Assembly: GCF_000429985.1 (NCBI RefSeq)
Contig: NZ_AUCX01000013.1
Span: forward strand, 89,013-153,012
Source of the DNA: Maridesulfovibrio bastinii DSM 16055
GTDB lineage: Bacteria; Desulfobacterota; Desulfovibrionia; Desulfovibrionales; Desulfovibrionaceae
Direction of reading: 5' to 3'
DNA length: 64,000 nt
Under the pieces are notes generated by a model. The model was not told the DNA's origin, ran no database searches, and was given only the letters and a program-made list of their open reading frames with translations. Shown here piece after piece: positions 18,122 to 27,502 of this stretch (its first letter is position 1; each line of letters begins with the position of its first letter). A program made the position numbers and the translations under genes.

Positions 18122-18132
18122 TTCATTTATGT

Positions 18133-18621
18133 TTATTTGTCTGACGTTTCTACAAGCGGTTTGTGAACACCTAGATTATACATGCCCCTCAAAGCGAAAG
18201 GAAGATCGAAGTGGGGGACTTTTTCAAATTTTATGAGACCTATATCTTTTCCTTCGGTTATTCCGGACAATGGAGGAAGACCTGATGGAATAGGAAATTC
18301 CATTGGTGTTGATGTGATTCTGGATAATCTTGATGAATAATGCTCCATCAGGTATTTTATTACAGTATCACGTTCTTCCTTTGTAAATGATTCCAGTATA
18401 ATCTGCTTATCTTTATCTGGATTTATTTTAACGTCTTCCATTATTGGAGGACCAAACAATTGTTTTGTATCAATTGTTTCAGACTCGGAGTCAGACCATT
18501 CAGGCCGGAAAAGATGAACTTCAACATCTCTTCTTCCTTTAAAACTTTTAACGGTCATAGATACGGCGTATCCTCTGTTAATAGGAGTATCGCCATCAAT
18601 TATATCTAGTATAGGCTTCAT
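18133..18621 (-). CDS. Unknown conserved-looking protein
   Basis: I do not recognise this 162-residue protein. It has no signal peptide or membrane segment. It starts with MKPILDIIDGDTPINRGYAV, has an acidic middle (EWSDSESETIDTK), a helical part FTKEERDTVIKYLMEHYSSR (about 78-97) and a proline-rich stretch MEFPIPSGLPPLSG. The start has GAGGTTACTG upstream on the minus strand. Codon use looks like its neighbours, so a real gene is likely. It is monocistronic, divergent from uvrB. Confidence 0.7.
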   Translation of the reverse strand: MKPILDIIDGDTPINRGYAVSMTVKSFKGRRDVEVHLFRPEWSDSESETIDTKQLFGPPIMEDVKINPDKDKQIILESFTKEERDTVIKYLMEHYSSRLSRITSTPMEFPIPSGLPPLSGITEGKDIGLIKFEKVPHFDLPFALRGMYNLGVHKPLVETSDK

Positions 18622-18738
18622 CAGTAACCTCTTTATAAAGAATGAACCAGTTAGTAGAATATATATGTGAAATTATTATCATAGGTAACTTTTTTTTAAA
18701 TATCTATCAAGGATTGAACACAAATTACGGTAAATCAA

Positions 18739-20745
18739 ATGGCAGAAAAATTTGAACTTGTCAGTGACTACGAGTTAAAGGGAGACCAGCCAGAGGCAGT
18801 GAGTCAGCTTGTGGCCAATATAAGTCAGGGTGTAAAAGATCAGGTCCTCCTTGGGGCTACTGGAACAGGAAAAACGTTTACCATTGCCAATGTTATAAGC
18901 AGACTTAATCGTCCTGCCCTTATAATGGCTCCTAATAAAACACTTGCAGCTCAACTTTTTAACGAGTTTAAAACTCTGTTTCCGCATAATGCTGTTGAGT
19001 ATTTTGTAAGTTATTATGATTACTACCAGCCGGAAGCGTATCTGCCTCATTCTGACACATATATTGAGAAAGATTCTTCTATTAATGATAATATTGATAA
19101 ATTACGTCACTCTGCGACTCATGCACTTTTGACTCGCAGAGATGTTATAATTGTCGCATCTGTTTCATGTATTTACGGACTTGGATCTCCTGATTTTTAT
19201 GCCAAGATGATTATACCTATCGAAGAGGGGCAGGAAATCTCAATGGAACATCTCATGGACAGGCTTGTAGAGATTCAATATGAGCGCAATGACTATGATT
19301 TTCATCGTGGAACGTTCAGAGTCCGCGGAGATGTTCTGGAATTGATTCCAGCCTATCACCGGGAAAAAGCCTTAAGGATAGAGTTTTTTGGAGATGAGGT
19401 TGATTCTATTCTGGAAACAGATCCATTAACAGGTGAAGTTGTAGGGAGAACTAAAAAAACTGTAATATACCCCGGAAGTCACTTTGTTTCTGACAGAGAT
19501 AACCTGAAGAGGGCTATGGAGGATATAAGAATAGAGCTTGGTGAAAGGCTTCGCGAATTCAAAGCAGAAAATAAACTGGTCGAGGCCCAGCGCATTGAGC
19601 AGCGCACAATGCATGATTTGGAGATGATAGAAGAAATTGGATATTGTAATGGGATAGAGAATTATTCACGTCACCTTGACGGTAGAAAAGAAGGTGAACC
19701 TCCGGGAACTTTACTGCATTATTTCCCGGAAGATTTTCTGCTTTTTATGGATGAATCGCATATTGCGGTCCCACAGGTTGGCGGTATGTTTAACGGTGAC
19801 CGTTCAAGAAAGACTACACTTGTTAATTTTGGGTTTCGACTGCCGTCGGCTCTTGATAACCGTCCGCTTAATTTTGAAGAGTTTCAGGAGTGTATTGATC
19901 AGGCTGTCTATGTATCTGCTACTCCCGGACCATGGGAAATGGAGCAGTCTCAGGGTATCATAGCGGAGCAGATTATTCGTCCTACAGGCCTGCTTGATCC
20001 TGAAGTAGAAGTCAGGGAAGTAAAAGGGCAGATGGATAATCTTCTTGCAGAATGCAAATTGCGCGAAAAGAAAAAAGAAAGGGTGTTGGTCACAACCCTG
20101 ACGAAGCGAATGGCTGAAGATTTGACTGACTATTTTAATGAAATGGGAGTGAAATCTAAATATCTGCATTCTGATATTGATACCATGGAGCGCATGTCAA
20201 TAATTCAGGAGCTTAGAAAAGGTGATTTTTCTGTCTTAATAGGGATTAACCTCTTGCGTGAAGGACTCGATATTCCGGAAGTTTCCCTTGTGGCTATCCT
20301 TGATGCCGATAAAGAAGGATTTTTGCGGTCAACTCGTTCATTAATACAGACTTTCGGGCGTGCAGCTAGAAACTCTGAAGGACGGGTTATCTTGTACGGT
20401 GATAAAGTAACCGATTCCATGAGACGTGCAATGGATGAAACAGCTCGAAGGCGCGAAAAGCAGATCGAATTTAATAAAGAGCACGGCATCATCCCGAAAA
20501 CCATTACAAAATCTCTGGATAATGTGTTAGGAACATTGTATTCAGATGAATGGAATAATGAGGAGATAAGCATTGCTGCGGATGAAGTTTCTGCATACGG
20601 AAATGATCCTAAAAAGCTGGAAAAACATATAAGACAGCTTGAGAGAGACATGAGGGAAGCAGCTAAAGAACTGGAGTTCGAAAAAGCTGCCGGAATCAGA
20701 GACAACATCGTCAGATTGAGAGAAAAACTGTTAAGTCTGGGATAG
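18739..20745 (+). CDS. uvrB: Excinuclease ABC subunit B
   Basis: Damage-verification helicase of nucleotide excision repair. The 668 residues carry Walker [11 protein letters not shown] (about 39-48), the damage-probing beta hairpin with [12 protein letters not shown] (about 93-104), the DESH motif LLFMDESH, helicase motif [15 protein letters not shown], and the C-terminal UVR motif [20 protein letters not shown] that binds UvrC. It leads a unit with the channel gene, the ligase-like gene and probably dapB; uvrA and uvrC are elsewhere. Confidence 0.97.
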   Translation: MAEKFELVSDYELKGDQPEAVSQLVANISQGVKDQVLLGATGTGKTFTIANVISRLNRPALIMAPNKTLAAQLFNEFKTLFPHNAVEYFVSYYDYYQPEAYLPHSDTYIEKDSSINDNIDKLRHSATHALLTRRDVIIVASVSCIYGLGSPDFYAKMIIPIEEGQEISMEHLMDRLVEIQYERNDYDFHRGTFRVRGDVLELIPAYHREKALRIEFFGDEVDSILETDPLTGEVVGRTKKTVIYPGSHFVSDRDNLKRAMEDIRIELGERLREFKAENKLVEAQRIEQRTMHDLEMIEEIGYCNGIENYSRHLDGRKEGEPPGTLLHYFPEDFLLFMDESHIAVPQVGGMFNGDRSRKTTLVNFGFRLPSALDNRPLNFEEFQECIDQAVYVSATPGPWEMEQSQGIIAEQIIRPTGLLDPEVEVREVKGQMDNLLAECKLREKKKERVLVTTLTKRMAEDLTDYFNEMGVKSKYLHSDIDTMERMSIIQELRKGDFSVLIGINLLREGLDIPEVSLVAILDADKEGFLRSTRSLIQTFGRAARNSEGRVILYGDKVTDSMRRAMDETARRREKQIEFNKEHGIIPKTITKSLDNVLGTLYSDEWNNEEISIAADEVSAYGNDPKKLEKHIRQLERDMREAAKELEFEKAAGIRDNIVRLREKLLSLG

Positions 20746-20748
20746 CCT

Positions 20749-21786
20749 ATGAGCAAAAACTCCCTGTTTTCACGTTATATACGTTTAAGACGCCGTTTTG
20801 GAGCATTCTGGAGTGTTCTGGCCGGTTTTGTTTTCATTTGTCTTGTCTTTATAAGTGGAATAGCGGGGTATATGTGGGTTGAAGGCTGGAACCTGCTGAA
20901 CAGCTTCTATATGGTCGTTATTACTCTTTCGACTGTAGGCTTTATGGAGGTTCTCCCCCTGTCAGATAACGGCAGGCTTTTAACCTCTTTACTTATTCTT
21001 GGCGGAGTAGGCGGATTTGCATATCTTATCGGGGCTTTTTCGCAGCTTGTGGTTGAAGGAAGGTTGCAGGAGTTTTTAGGGAGACGCAGAATGCAGAAAA
21101 CAATTGGAAAATTGAGAGATCATTTTATTGTCTGCGGGTATGGAAGAATCGGTGCTATTGTTGCTAAGGAAATATCTGAAAGTGATAATGACGTTGTTGT
21201 AATAGAAAGTAATCCTGAAATTATTTCACAGCTTGAAGCCAAAGGTATTTTTTGCGTTGAAGGTGATGCAACAAAGGACAGTGTTCTTAAAAGTGCCGGC
21301 CTTGATTATGCAAGATCACTAATTGCTGCCTTGTCAGAGGAAGCTGCTAATGTTTACGTTACACTGACAGCTCGGCAGCTTAACGCGGATCTTACAATTG
21401 TTGCCAGAGCAAATGATTCATCGCACATTTCAAGATTGGAATTTGCCGGGGCGGATCGAGTCGTTCTTCCGCACACAATTGGTGGAGTTCGTATGGCGCA
21501 GTCAGTATTACGCCCGGCGGTAACGAACTTTTTGGAAATTGCAATGCAGGGAAAGATTGATCTTCAGCTGGAAGAATTATTTGTCACACCTTCATCGGAA
21601 TTTATTGGGCTTGACCTTGCTGAATCGCAGATAAGACCTAGATTTAATCTAATTATTATCGCTATTAAGAAAAATAATGGAGAAATGGTTTTCAATCCCG
21701 GCCCAAATGAAATAATCGAATCCGGTGATACCTTGCTTACGGTTGGAAAAACAAGTGATCTTTCCAACATTAAAGAGAGTCTTTAA
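20749..21786 (+). CDS. Two-helix potassium-channel-like protein with TrkA-N (RCK) domain
   Basis: Inner-membrane ion channel subunit. Two hydrophobic helices (about residues 21-41 and 78-100) flank a pore loop. A cytosolic RCK/TrkA-N domain follows with nucleotide motif VCGYGRIGAIVAKE (about 126-139) and acidic strand VVVIESN, then a TrkA-C domain (about 270-345). The predicted filter reads TVGFMEV instead of the canonical TVGYGD, so K+ selectivity is uncertain. It begins three bases after uvrB and reads on towards the ligase-like gene. It may be a K+, mixed-cation or metabolite-gated channel. Confidence 0.85.
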   Translation: MSKNSLFSRYIRLRRRFGAFWSVLAGFVFICLVFISGIAGYMWVEGWNLLNSFYMVVITLSTVGFMEVLPLSDNGRLLTSLLILGGVGGFAYLIGAFSQLVVEGRLQEFLGRRRMQKTIGKLRDHFIVCGYGRIGAIVAKEISESDNDVVVIESNPEIISQLEAKGIFCVEGDATKDSVLKSAGLDYARSLIAALSEEAANVYVTLTARQLNADLTIVARANDSSHISRLEFAGADRVVLPHTIGGVRMAQSVLRPAVTNFLEIAMQGKIDLQLEELFVTPSSEFIGLDLAESQIRPRFNLIIIAIKKNNGEMVFNPGPNEIIESGDTLLTVGKTSDLSNIKESL

Positions 21787-21806
21787 CCCCAATACAATTT
21801 AGAATA

Positions 21807-23645
21807 GTGACAGATAACACCAGTAGAATACAAGATTTGGTTGCGAAACTTACCCGGCACAATGAAGACTATCGCCGGGGTATGCCGACAATCAGTGATG
21901 CTAGATACGATGAGCTTACAGAGGAATTACGGTCATTAGATCCGGAAAATGTTTTTTTAACCAAGGTCGAGCCGGAATCATTCGGGACTAAAAGAGAAGT
22001 TCGGCACCCTGTTCCGATGCTCTCAACAGAAAAAGCTTATAAAGAAAGTGATCTTAAAAGATTTGTTGAACGGGTTGAAAAAGAAGCCAGCAGTAATAAA
22101 ATAAGAAATATAATGTTTAGAGTTACTCCTAAACTCGATGGACTTGCTGCAAGGGATGATGGAAATATCTTTGCTACCAGAGGTAATGGGGAAGTTGGTT
22201 ATGAAATTTCAAGCGCCTTTGGTAAGGGTTTAATTCCAATAGGTGGCAGAGGGCAGGGCCTTGGAGAAATAGTCTGTAAAAAAAGTTATTTTGAAGAGCA
22301 TCTTTCAGGCAACTTTGAGCATCCTAGAAATATGGTTGTCGGCATTGTTACTTCTGACAATGTAAATGTGCTTGCAAGACAGGCTTTGCAGGATGAAGCT
22401 GTTGTTTTTGTCCCATATTCTCAACTCCCTGAAAAAGTTGTCGATGGAAAAACACTTGTTTCTGAAATGTGGTCAATTACAGATGAACTTGAATCACTAA
22501 CAGATTATCCCCTTGATGGTATGGTTGCCGAGGTCCTGAATGAAGAGCTTCGCCAGATCATGGGGGCCACAGCTCATCATTATCGTTGGCAGATAGCTAT
22601 TAAACGTAAAGGTGAGTCAGCAATAACTGTAGTTGAGGATATTCGCTGGCAGGTTGGCAGACTTGGTACAGTTACTCCCGTTATGGAGGTTAAACCGGTC
22701 ACTGTTTCCGGTGCGACTATAAGTAACGTCACCGCTCACAATGCAGGCATGCTCCGTAACCAATCCATCGGCAGAGGCGCTGAAGTAAGGATTATCCGTT
22801 CTGGCGAAGTTATTCCTAAGCTCGAAGAAGTGGTAGTTCCTGCGGATAAAGTTGAATTACCTTCAACCTGTCCTTCGTGTGGAGCTATTCTTTTCTGGCA
22901 GAATGATTTCCTTAAATGTCCTGATTATGAGTGCCCTGCAAGAATTGAACAGAGAATAGAGTATTGGTTTAAAACTCTTGGTAATGCTGACTGGTTTGGT
23001 AAAAAAACTATCGAGAAACTGGTTGGCAGTGGATATAAAAGTTTAGAATCTATTTATGAAATGGGAGAAGATGACTTTCGGTCTTTAGGGTTTGGTCCGG
23101 TTCAATCTTCAAATCTGGCAGAAGCTATTTATATAAGTAGAACCAAAGAGACTGATGATTGGAGATTCCTTGCAGCTCTTGGTATACCCGATCTTGGCAA
23201 GGCAGATAGCCGCAAGCTTCTTTCATATTTTCCTATTGAAGATGTAATTAAAATTTCAAGCGATGATTTGGCTGCTATCCACGGATTTGGTGAAATTACC
23301 AGCCAGTCAGTCGTCGCTGGAATCGAGCAGATAGCCCTCACAATTCAACATATGCTTGATTTGGGTTTTAACCTTAGAAGGACTCCTCTTATAAGCGAAA
23401 GAGAGCAATTGGATAGTCCTGTTAAAGGTAAGGGAATCGTTTTCACGGGTAAGATGGAACATGGAAATAGGGAAGAAATGCAGTCCATGGCCAGATCACT
23501 CGGGGCAAATGTTCAAACTTCGGTAACTGGAAAAACAGATATGCTTGTCTGTGGGTTAAAAGTTGGACAGAAAAAAATTGATTCCGCAAAATCTAAAGGC
23601 ATTCATATTATGAGTGAGAAGGAATACTTAGACCTTCTGAAATAA
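21807..23645 (+). CDS. Divergent NAD+-dependent DNA ligase homologue
   Basis: The architecture is that of LigA: short Ia-like start with ISDARYDELTEEL (about residues 28-40), a nucleotidyltransferase domain with KLDG lysine (about 111), an OB fold (about 280-350), a four-cysteine zinc finger (CPSC...CPDYEC), helix-hairpin-helix repeats and a C-terminal BRCT domain (from about 530). It is 612 residues against ~670. Compared with E. coli LigA, positions matching E113, R208 and K290 appear to be T, T and E (VTPKLDG, PRNMVVGIVT, LDGMVAEV), while K115, E173, R200, D285 and K314 are kept. It is either a weak ligase or a repair protein. The start codon is GTG at 21807. Confidence 0.85.
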   Translation: MTDNTSRIQDLVAKLTRHNEDYRRGMPTISDARYDELTEELRSLDPENVFLTKVEPESFGTKREVRHPVPMLSTEKAYKESDLKRFVERVEKEASSNKIRNIMFRVTPKLDGLAARDDGNIFATRGNGEVGYEISSAFGKGLIPIGGRGQGLGEIVCKKSYFEEHLSGNFEHPRNMVVGIVTSDNVNVLARQALQDEAVVFVPYSQLPEKVVDGKTLVSEMWSITDELESLTDYPLDGMVAEVLNEELRQIMGATAHHYRWQIAIKRKGESAITVVEDIRWQVGRLGTVTPVMEVKPVTVSGATISNVTAHNAGMLRNQSIGRGAEVRIIRSGEVIPKLEEVVVPADKVELPSTCPSCGAILFWQNDFLKCPDYECPARIEQRIEYWFKTLGNADWFGKKTIEKLVGSGYKSLESIYEMGEDDFRSLGFGPVQSSNLAEAIYISRTKETDDWRFLAALGIPDLGKADSRKLLSYFPIEDVIKISSDDLAAIHGFGEITSQSVVAGIEQIALTIQHMLDLGFNLRRTPLISEREQLDSPVKGKGIVFTGKMEHGNREEMQSMARSLGANVQTSVTGKTDMLVCGLKVGQKKIDSAKSKGIHIMSEKEYLDLLK

Positions 23646-23722
23646 TGAATTTGTATTATCGGCTGTCTTCACGGATGATCAGGCAGTCTGAGAAAGCTTA
23701 CAGTTAAAAGCAGGAGAAACTT

Positions 23723-24499
23723 ATGACTGATGTAGTTATTATAGGTGCTAAAGGCCGGATGGGAGCAACTCTTGTCCGTTTGACACAGGAAAGTGAGGAA
23801 TTGAATCTTGCAGCAGTGATGGAGAGATCCGGATGTGAGGATGGTCTTGATTCTTTAGGATGTGTGTGCGGTACAGATGCGAAAGAAGTTCTGACAAGGG
23901 TTCCGGGAGCGGTCATTGTGGACTTTACATCACCGCAGGCAACTTTAAATTTATTGGATACCGCAGCTATTACAGGAAATCCTGTAGTTATTGGTACAAC
24001 CGGGTTTACTCCTGAACAAATCGAGAAAATTAAAGAGTATGCCTGTAAGATACCTGTTTTCATGGCTCCCAACATGAGTGTTGGTATCAATGTGTTACTT
24101 AAAATGCTTCCGCAATTAGTCCAAATGCTTGGTCCTGCTTATGATCTGGAAATGACGGAAATTCATCATAATAAAAAGGTTGATGCTCCCAGTGGAACGG
24201 CTTTGAAACTGGCTGAATGTTTGGCTCAGGCCAGAGGTCTGGTCTATGACGAAGTCAAGAAGCATGGCCGTGACGGAATTGTTGGTGCCCGCACTAAGGA
24301 TGAAATAGGTGTGATGGCTGTTCGTGGTGGAGATGTTGTAGGTGATCATACCGTATATTTTCTCGGACCCGGTGAGCGCATTGAAGTTACCCATAGAGCG
24401 CATACCAGAGAAACATTTGCGCAGGGAGCTCTAAGAGCTGCAGGATGGCTTTCAGCTTGCAAACCCGGAAAAATATATTCAATGAGTGATATGTTTTAA
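23723..24499 (+). CDS. dapB: 4-hydroxy-tetrahydrodipicolinate reductase
   Basis: Second committed step of the lysine/diaminopimelate pathway, using NAD(P)H. The 258-residue protein starts with a Rossmann motif [15 protein letters not shown] (residues 4-18). It has [10 protein letters not shown] near residue 73, the GTTGF loop, and the catalytic motif [16 protein letters not shown] (about 152-167). The C-terminal [17 protein letters not shown] helix is intact. AGGAG at 23711-23715 sets the start. It is separated from the ligase-like gene by 77 bases. Confidence 0.96.
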   Translation: MTDVVIIGAKGRMGATLVRLTQESEELNLAAVMERSGCEDGLDSLGCVCGTDAKEVLTRVPGAVIVDFTSPQATLNLLDTAAITGNPVVIGTTGFTPEQIEKIKEYACKIPVFMAPNMSVGINVLLKMLPQLVQMLGPAYDLEMTEIHHNKKVDAPSGTALKLAECLAQARGLVYDEVKKHGRDGIVGARTKDEIGVMAVRGGDVVGDHTVYFLGPGERIEVTHRAHTRETFAQGALRAAGWLSACKPGKIYSMSDMF

Positions 24500-24520
24500 T
24501 AATTTGAATTAAAATATAAA

Positions 24521-24550
24521 AACCGGACATTAGCTAATGTCCGGTTTTTA
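24521..24550. terminator. Bidirectional terminator between dapB and the Hpt gene
   Basis: AACCGGACATTAGCTAATGTCCGGTT is a near-perfect palindromic stem with T tracts on the plus strand and A tracts upstream, serving two convergent genes. Confidence 0.88.
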
Positions 24551-24582
24551 TATTTAATGAGTAAGTTGGAAGAAATATAATT

Positions 24583-24930
24583 TTATTCTTCCAGAAATTT
24601 TTTCATAAATTGGTAGAGATGCTCCATTTCCTCTTCAAGTTCTTTCAGATTTGCTTCAATTACAACTGCGTCATTTTTCAAAGCACTTTTTTCAAGTTTC
24701 AAGCATGATTCTCTTACCCGGTCTGCTCCCATTGTAGCTGAGGCGCCTTTGAGAGAATGGGCCAGATATTTAAGTTCTTTGAAATTATTGCTTTTAAAAG
24801 CTTCTTTTATTTTTATAACTCGCGCAGGTTCATCCCTAATAAAGACTTCAAAAAGGCGTTTGGTGAAATCTTTCTTAGTGGAAGCCATGGATTCAAGCCA
24901 GTTTTGATTGATCGGTTCTATTTTATTCAT
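24583..24930 (-). CDS. Histidine phosphotransfer (Hpt) domain protein
   Basis: A single four-helix Hpt domain of 115 residues with the phospho-acceptor His58 in YLAHSLKGASATMGAD. Such stand-alone proteins relay phosphate between a hybrid kinase and a response regulator. The partner cannot be named because no kinase or receiver gene adjoins it. Confidence 0.9.
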   Translation of the reverse strand: MNKIEPINQNWLESMASTKKDFTKRLFEVFIRDEPARVIKIKEAFKSNNFKELKYLAHSLKGASATMGADRVRESCLKLEKSALKNDAVVIEANLKELEEEMEHLYQFMKKFLEE

Positions 24931-25394
24931 GCGCTAATAAGTGGCTGGAGTTTGCTTGGTGTGTTGTCTTAGCTGATCTAAACTGTACGACTACGCTTTT
25001 AAGTAAAATGTTAAATAGTTAAGGAAGAACTTATACTACTGACAGGATATATAATCTACTATTTTGAATGTTGATTTTTGGGGGCTATGTTCAGCGTTTT
25101 CAAAAACAGCTCTTTACTGTAATTATCGGAATTTGTTGTATTAAAACATAGTTGGATAAAATTTCTATTAAGTTAGCATAAAAATGGAATTATTACTAAC
25201 TTATTGAATCAAATCAAAGTTACAGTGGAAACAGTAATTAGTTATCTAAATTAATGTAATATTTCTCAAACAAAGATGATTTTTTAAGGATATGAGCTGC
25301 GGCAGATAGCCAATAATACTTAGGGAACGATTTAAAATTATTAATTATTGTTTCTTGTTAATTGTCTCCTAAGCGATTTGATATTTTAATTTTA
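24931..25394. other. AT-rich non-coding stretch
   Basis: About 460 bases without a credible gene. One inverted repeat AAGTTAG...CTAACTT spans about 25172-25203. I see no terminator-like stem before 25395 and no tRNA-like fold. It probably includes the promoter of the Hpt gene. Confidence 0.5.
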
Positions 25395-25424
25395 AAATCC
25401 CGTCCGATTAATCGGGCGGGATTT
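25395..25424 (-). terminator. Terminator of the lipoprotein operon
   Basis: Arms AAATCCCGTCCGAT (25395-25408) and ATCGGGCGGGATTT (25411-25424) pair with one mismatch; on the minus strand a T-rich tail follows. It lies just past the stop at 25430. Confidence 0.8.
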
Positions 25425-25429
25425 CAGTT

Positions 25430-25870
25430 TTATTCCTCTTCCAAGTTTGCTTTTAAAAATAAAGATTTTGAAAGGGCATCGAAGAATTGCTGATAAGGCT
25501 TAGGATCGGTTACCGGATAGATATTGTATTGTGCGTTTGCCCTCACAGCTAGTTCGTTTTCACTTTTGGGTCTGATTGTAACAGTCATTTTAAGATTATA
25601 CCTGTTCAATTTTGTTCCAGATACTGAGCCCAGTGTGCTGTCTGCTTTGTCTATGATAAAGCCAAGGTCTTGCAGGGTAGCTATAACTGTTCGCAATGTG
25701 CCTTCACGGTCTGATGTTTCAAAAACTCTGGTTTGCATGGAGCGTAGCTTTAGCTGCGATTCATCAGAGTCTAAAATCTTTTTGTTGCGTCCTGCACAGC
25801 CCGCAGCACTGAACATCAATATAAGGGACAAGAATATAATAGTATTTCTGAAATGGTTGCATTTTATCAT
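25430..25870 (-). CDS. Lipoprotein, unknown function (paralogue of preceding gene)
   Basis: A 146-residue secreted lipoprotein: hydrophobic signal and lipobox SAAGC with acylated cysteine near residue 25. The mature part reads as a compact domain: VFETSDREGTLRTVIATLQD, a GFIIDKADSTLGSVSG strand pair, and the end FFDALSKSLFLKANLEEE. The same blocks (YFETGDEQ, LQDMGFNLQESEINLG, EFFDKLSKSVFLEA) occur in the upstream gene, so the two arose by duplication. It overlaps the upstream stop by four bases (ATGA). Function unknown, probably envelope. Confidence 0.8.
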   Translation of the reverse strand: MIKCNHFRNTIIFLSLILMFSAAGCAGRNKKILDSDESQLKLRSMQTRVFETSDREGTLRTVIATLQDLGFIIDKADSTLGSVSGTKLNRYNLKMTVTIRPKSENELAVRANAQYNIYPVTDPKPYQQFFDALSKSLFLKANLEEE

Positions 25871-26607
25871 AAGTTGTGGGCCTCTAAGAATACTGATTTG
25901 CTGAGTTTGTCAAAAAATTCTTGGTAGATATTGTCGTCTGTAATTGATTCCATTCGAGTTGCTAAGCGTTGAGTATTATAAATAATTCTTTGGAATGTTA
26001 CTCGCATAGCCACTTTTCCAGAGGAAAGGAGAGTCTTAAGCTTGGCATCAACCTCGTCACCGAAATGATCAGATAAATTTGTAACAACTGTCTTAATGAG
26101 ATTTTGCTGAATTTTTCCGTCAAGGCCGCCAGATAGTTCACTGTTAAGAACCTGTTCAGTTTTTTCATGAATTTTTCTAGTCAGTTTTTGGCGGAGTTTG
26201 TCAGTGACTTTGTCAGCAACTTCCTTGTTAAAATCTATTGGTCTGGTAACTATGGATACTCGAATCAATTGATCTGAATCTACTGGCATAGCTACACCGG
26301 TAAATGCAGCAATAAGGATAGCTCCGGCAATTTGCCCACCGTCTGTAGCATCTCTATGCTTTGATGCTGTAATAACACCAAGGTTTATTTCTGATTCCTG
26401 TAAGTTGAAGCCCATATCCTGTAATACCTGAGCTCCGGCAGTGATAAGGATTTGTTCGTCACCGGTTTCAAAGTAACGGGTTTGCCGTTCTCTGTCCTTC
26501 ATGCTTTGTGGAGAAAGAGCCAGTGCATCTTTAGGTATTTTGGGTGTGCAGCCAGAAAAAAAAGCCAGAATTAATAAGATTGGAGCAACCTTGAATAAAT
26601 AACGCAT
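25867..26607 (-). CDS. Lipoprotein, unknown function (larger paralogue)
   Basis: A 246-residue lipoprotein with signal MRYLFKVAPILLILAFFSGC (acylated cysteine at 20). It shares its start and end blocks with the next gene but carries an inserted middle of about 90 residues (roughly 110-200) rich in charged, probably helical sequence such as VADKVTDKLRQKLTRKIHEK. Residues about 84-104 (GGQIAGAILIAAFTGVAMPV) form a hydrophobic stretch that could insert in a membrane. Middle gene of a three-lipoprotein unit. No function assigned. Confidence 0.8.
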   Translation of the reverse strand: MRYLFKVAPILLILAFFSGCTPKIPKDALALSPQSMKDRERQTRYFETGDEQILITAGAQVLQDMGFNLQESEINLGVITASKHRDATDGGQIAGAILIAAFTGVAMPVDSDQLIRVSIVTRPIDFNKEVADKVTDKLRQKLTRKIHEKTEQVLNSELSGGLDGKIQQNLIKTVVTNLSDHFGDEVDAKLKTLLSSGKVAMRVTFQRIIYNTQRLATRMESITDDNIYQEFFDKLSKSVFLEAHNL

Positions 26608-26618
26608 TAAGAACGCTC

Positions 26619-27044
26619 CTAAAATGTTGACTGGCGATATGCGAAATCGCGCACAAGGCCTTTTTTATCAAATTTAATTATGATGGTAAGAGTTTTTTGA
26701 GTAGTGCTTCCGGCACCAGTATCTTTACTGCCACCAATAAGGATCAGAGTTCCAAATCCATGAGATGTTGAATAGACTTTTTCAGTAGATATCTTATCGT
26801 AAGCCCATACTTCACGTCTCTGACTGTCAGTGCTGACAATATTGGGTGATCCCAGAACTTCCATCACTTCAGCCCCGCTCATACCAACCTTGATCTCTCT
26901 TTGAACCTTGCCGACAGTTAGTTTGTCCGTACTTGGTTCCTCAACCTGAGCCCTGTGTTTTGACGCAGCTATACAGCCAGTCATGATCAGGCAAAGGGTG
27001 GAGAGAATGATAAGCATTAATAATTGATTGACTGCCTTTTTCAT
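26619..27044 (-). CDS. SmpA/OmlA (BamE)-fold lipoprotein
   Basis: A 141-residue lipoprotein with lipobox MTGC (cysteine near 24). The mature domain contains KVGMSGAEVMEVLGSPNIVS (about 52-71) and EVWAYDK, the helix-helix-strand pattern typical of the SmpA/OmlA family to which BamE belongs. A central glycine-rich segment (GFGTLILIGGSKDTGAG) is unusual. It heads the unit with the two paralogous lipoproteins. A role in envelope assembly is inferred from the fold only; a dedicated BamE cannot be claimed. Confidence 0.75.
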   Translation of the reverse strand: MKKAVNQLLMLIILSTLCLIMTGCIAASKHRAQVEEPSTDKLTVGKVQREIKVGMSGAEVMEVLGSPNIVSTDSQRREVWAYDKISTEKVYSTSHGFGTLILIGGSKDTGAGSTTQKTLTIIIKFDKKGLVRDFAYRQSTF

Positions 27045-27364
27045 AATTCCCCCTGCATAAATATTATATATTTATTAATTAATAAAAAAATTAATTACTT
27101 ATATATAATCTTTTAAAAAAATCAATTGATATAATTAAATAAATAATAAAATAAAATTAATAAAATAAGAGTGTTATGTATAAAAATGCAATATTTAAAA
27201 ATTTTGTATTTTAGAGCAATAATTTTCTGGAAGATGTTATTATGTAACTTAATTTATAAATTTATCTATAATAAGTGTTAAAATTAGAACGTCTCGGGCA
27301 GGTCTTGGTGATTTAAGTGAGGGAAGGGGATACTAACTATATATTGTAGATATGGTGATATAAG
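27045..27364. other. Very AT-rich intergenic region
   Basis: Low-complexity A/T runs (27060-27180) upstream of the lipoprotein operon, then the leader of the small gene at 27365. No terminator or RNA fold recognised in 27045-27340. Confidence 0.5.
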
Positions 27365-27466
27365 ATGGGAAAATTTAGAAGCTTATCTTATTTAGCCGAA
27401 TTGGTTTTATATACGGGATTATTTATCGCTTTCTGGATTACATTAAATAGTGCTCAGCCTGCCTGA
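27365..27466 (+). CDS. Putative 33-residue single-span membrane peptide
   Basis: A short frame, ATG at 27365 to TGA at 27464-27466, preceded by GGTGA at 27354-27358 with proper spacing. The peptide begins MGKFRSLSYLAE and continues with a 16-18-residue hydrophobic helix (LVLYTGLFIAFWITL) and a short polar tail NSAQPA. A strong terminator begins inside its last codons, as expected for a monocistronic small gene. No homologue is recognised. The combination of ribosome binding site, helix and terminator makes translation plausible. Confidence 0.5.
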   Translation: MGKFRSLSYLAELVLYTGLFIAFWITLNSAQPA

Positions 27467-27502
27467 ATTGGCTAAAGCAGCTCAGGCAGGCTGATTGATT
27501 TT
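27455..27502. terminator. Terminator (shared by the small gene and the HAD gene)
   Basis: CAGCCTGCCTGA at 27455-27466 pairs perfectly with TCAGGCAGGCTG at 27482-27493, followed on the plus strand by ATTGATTTTTTATTTT. It overlaps the small gene's stop codon. Downstream on the minus strand is the end of the HAD gene. Confidence 0.82.
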
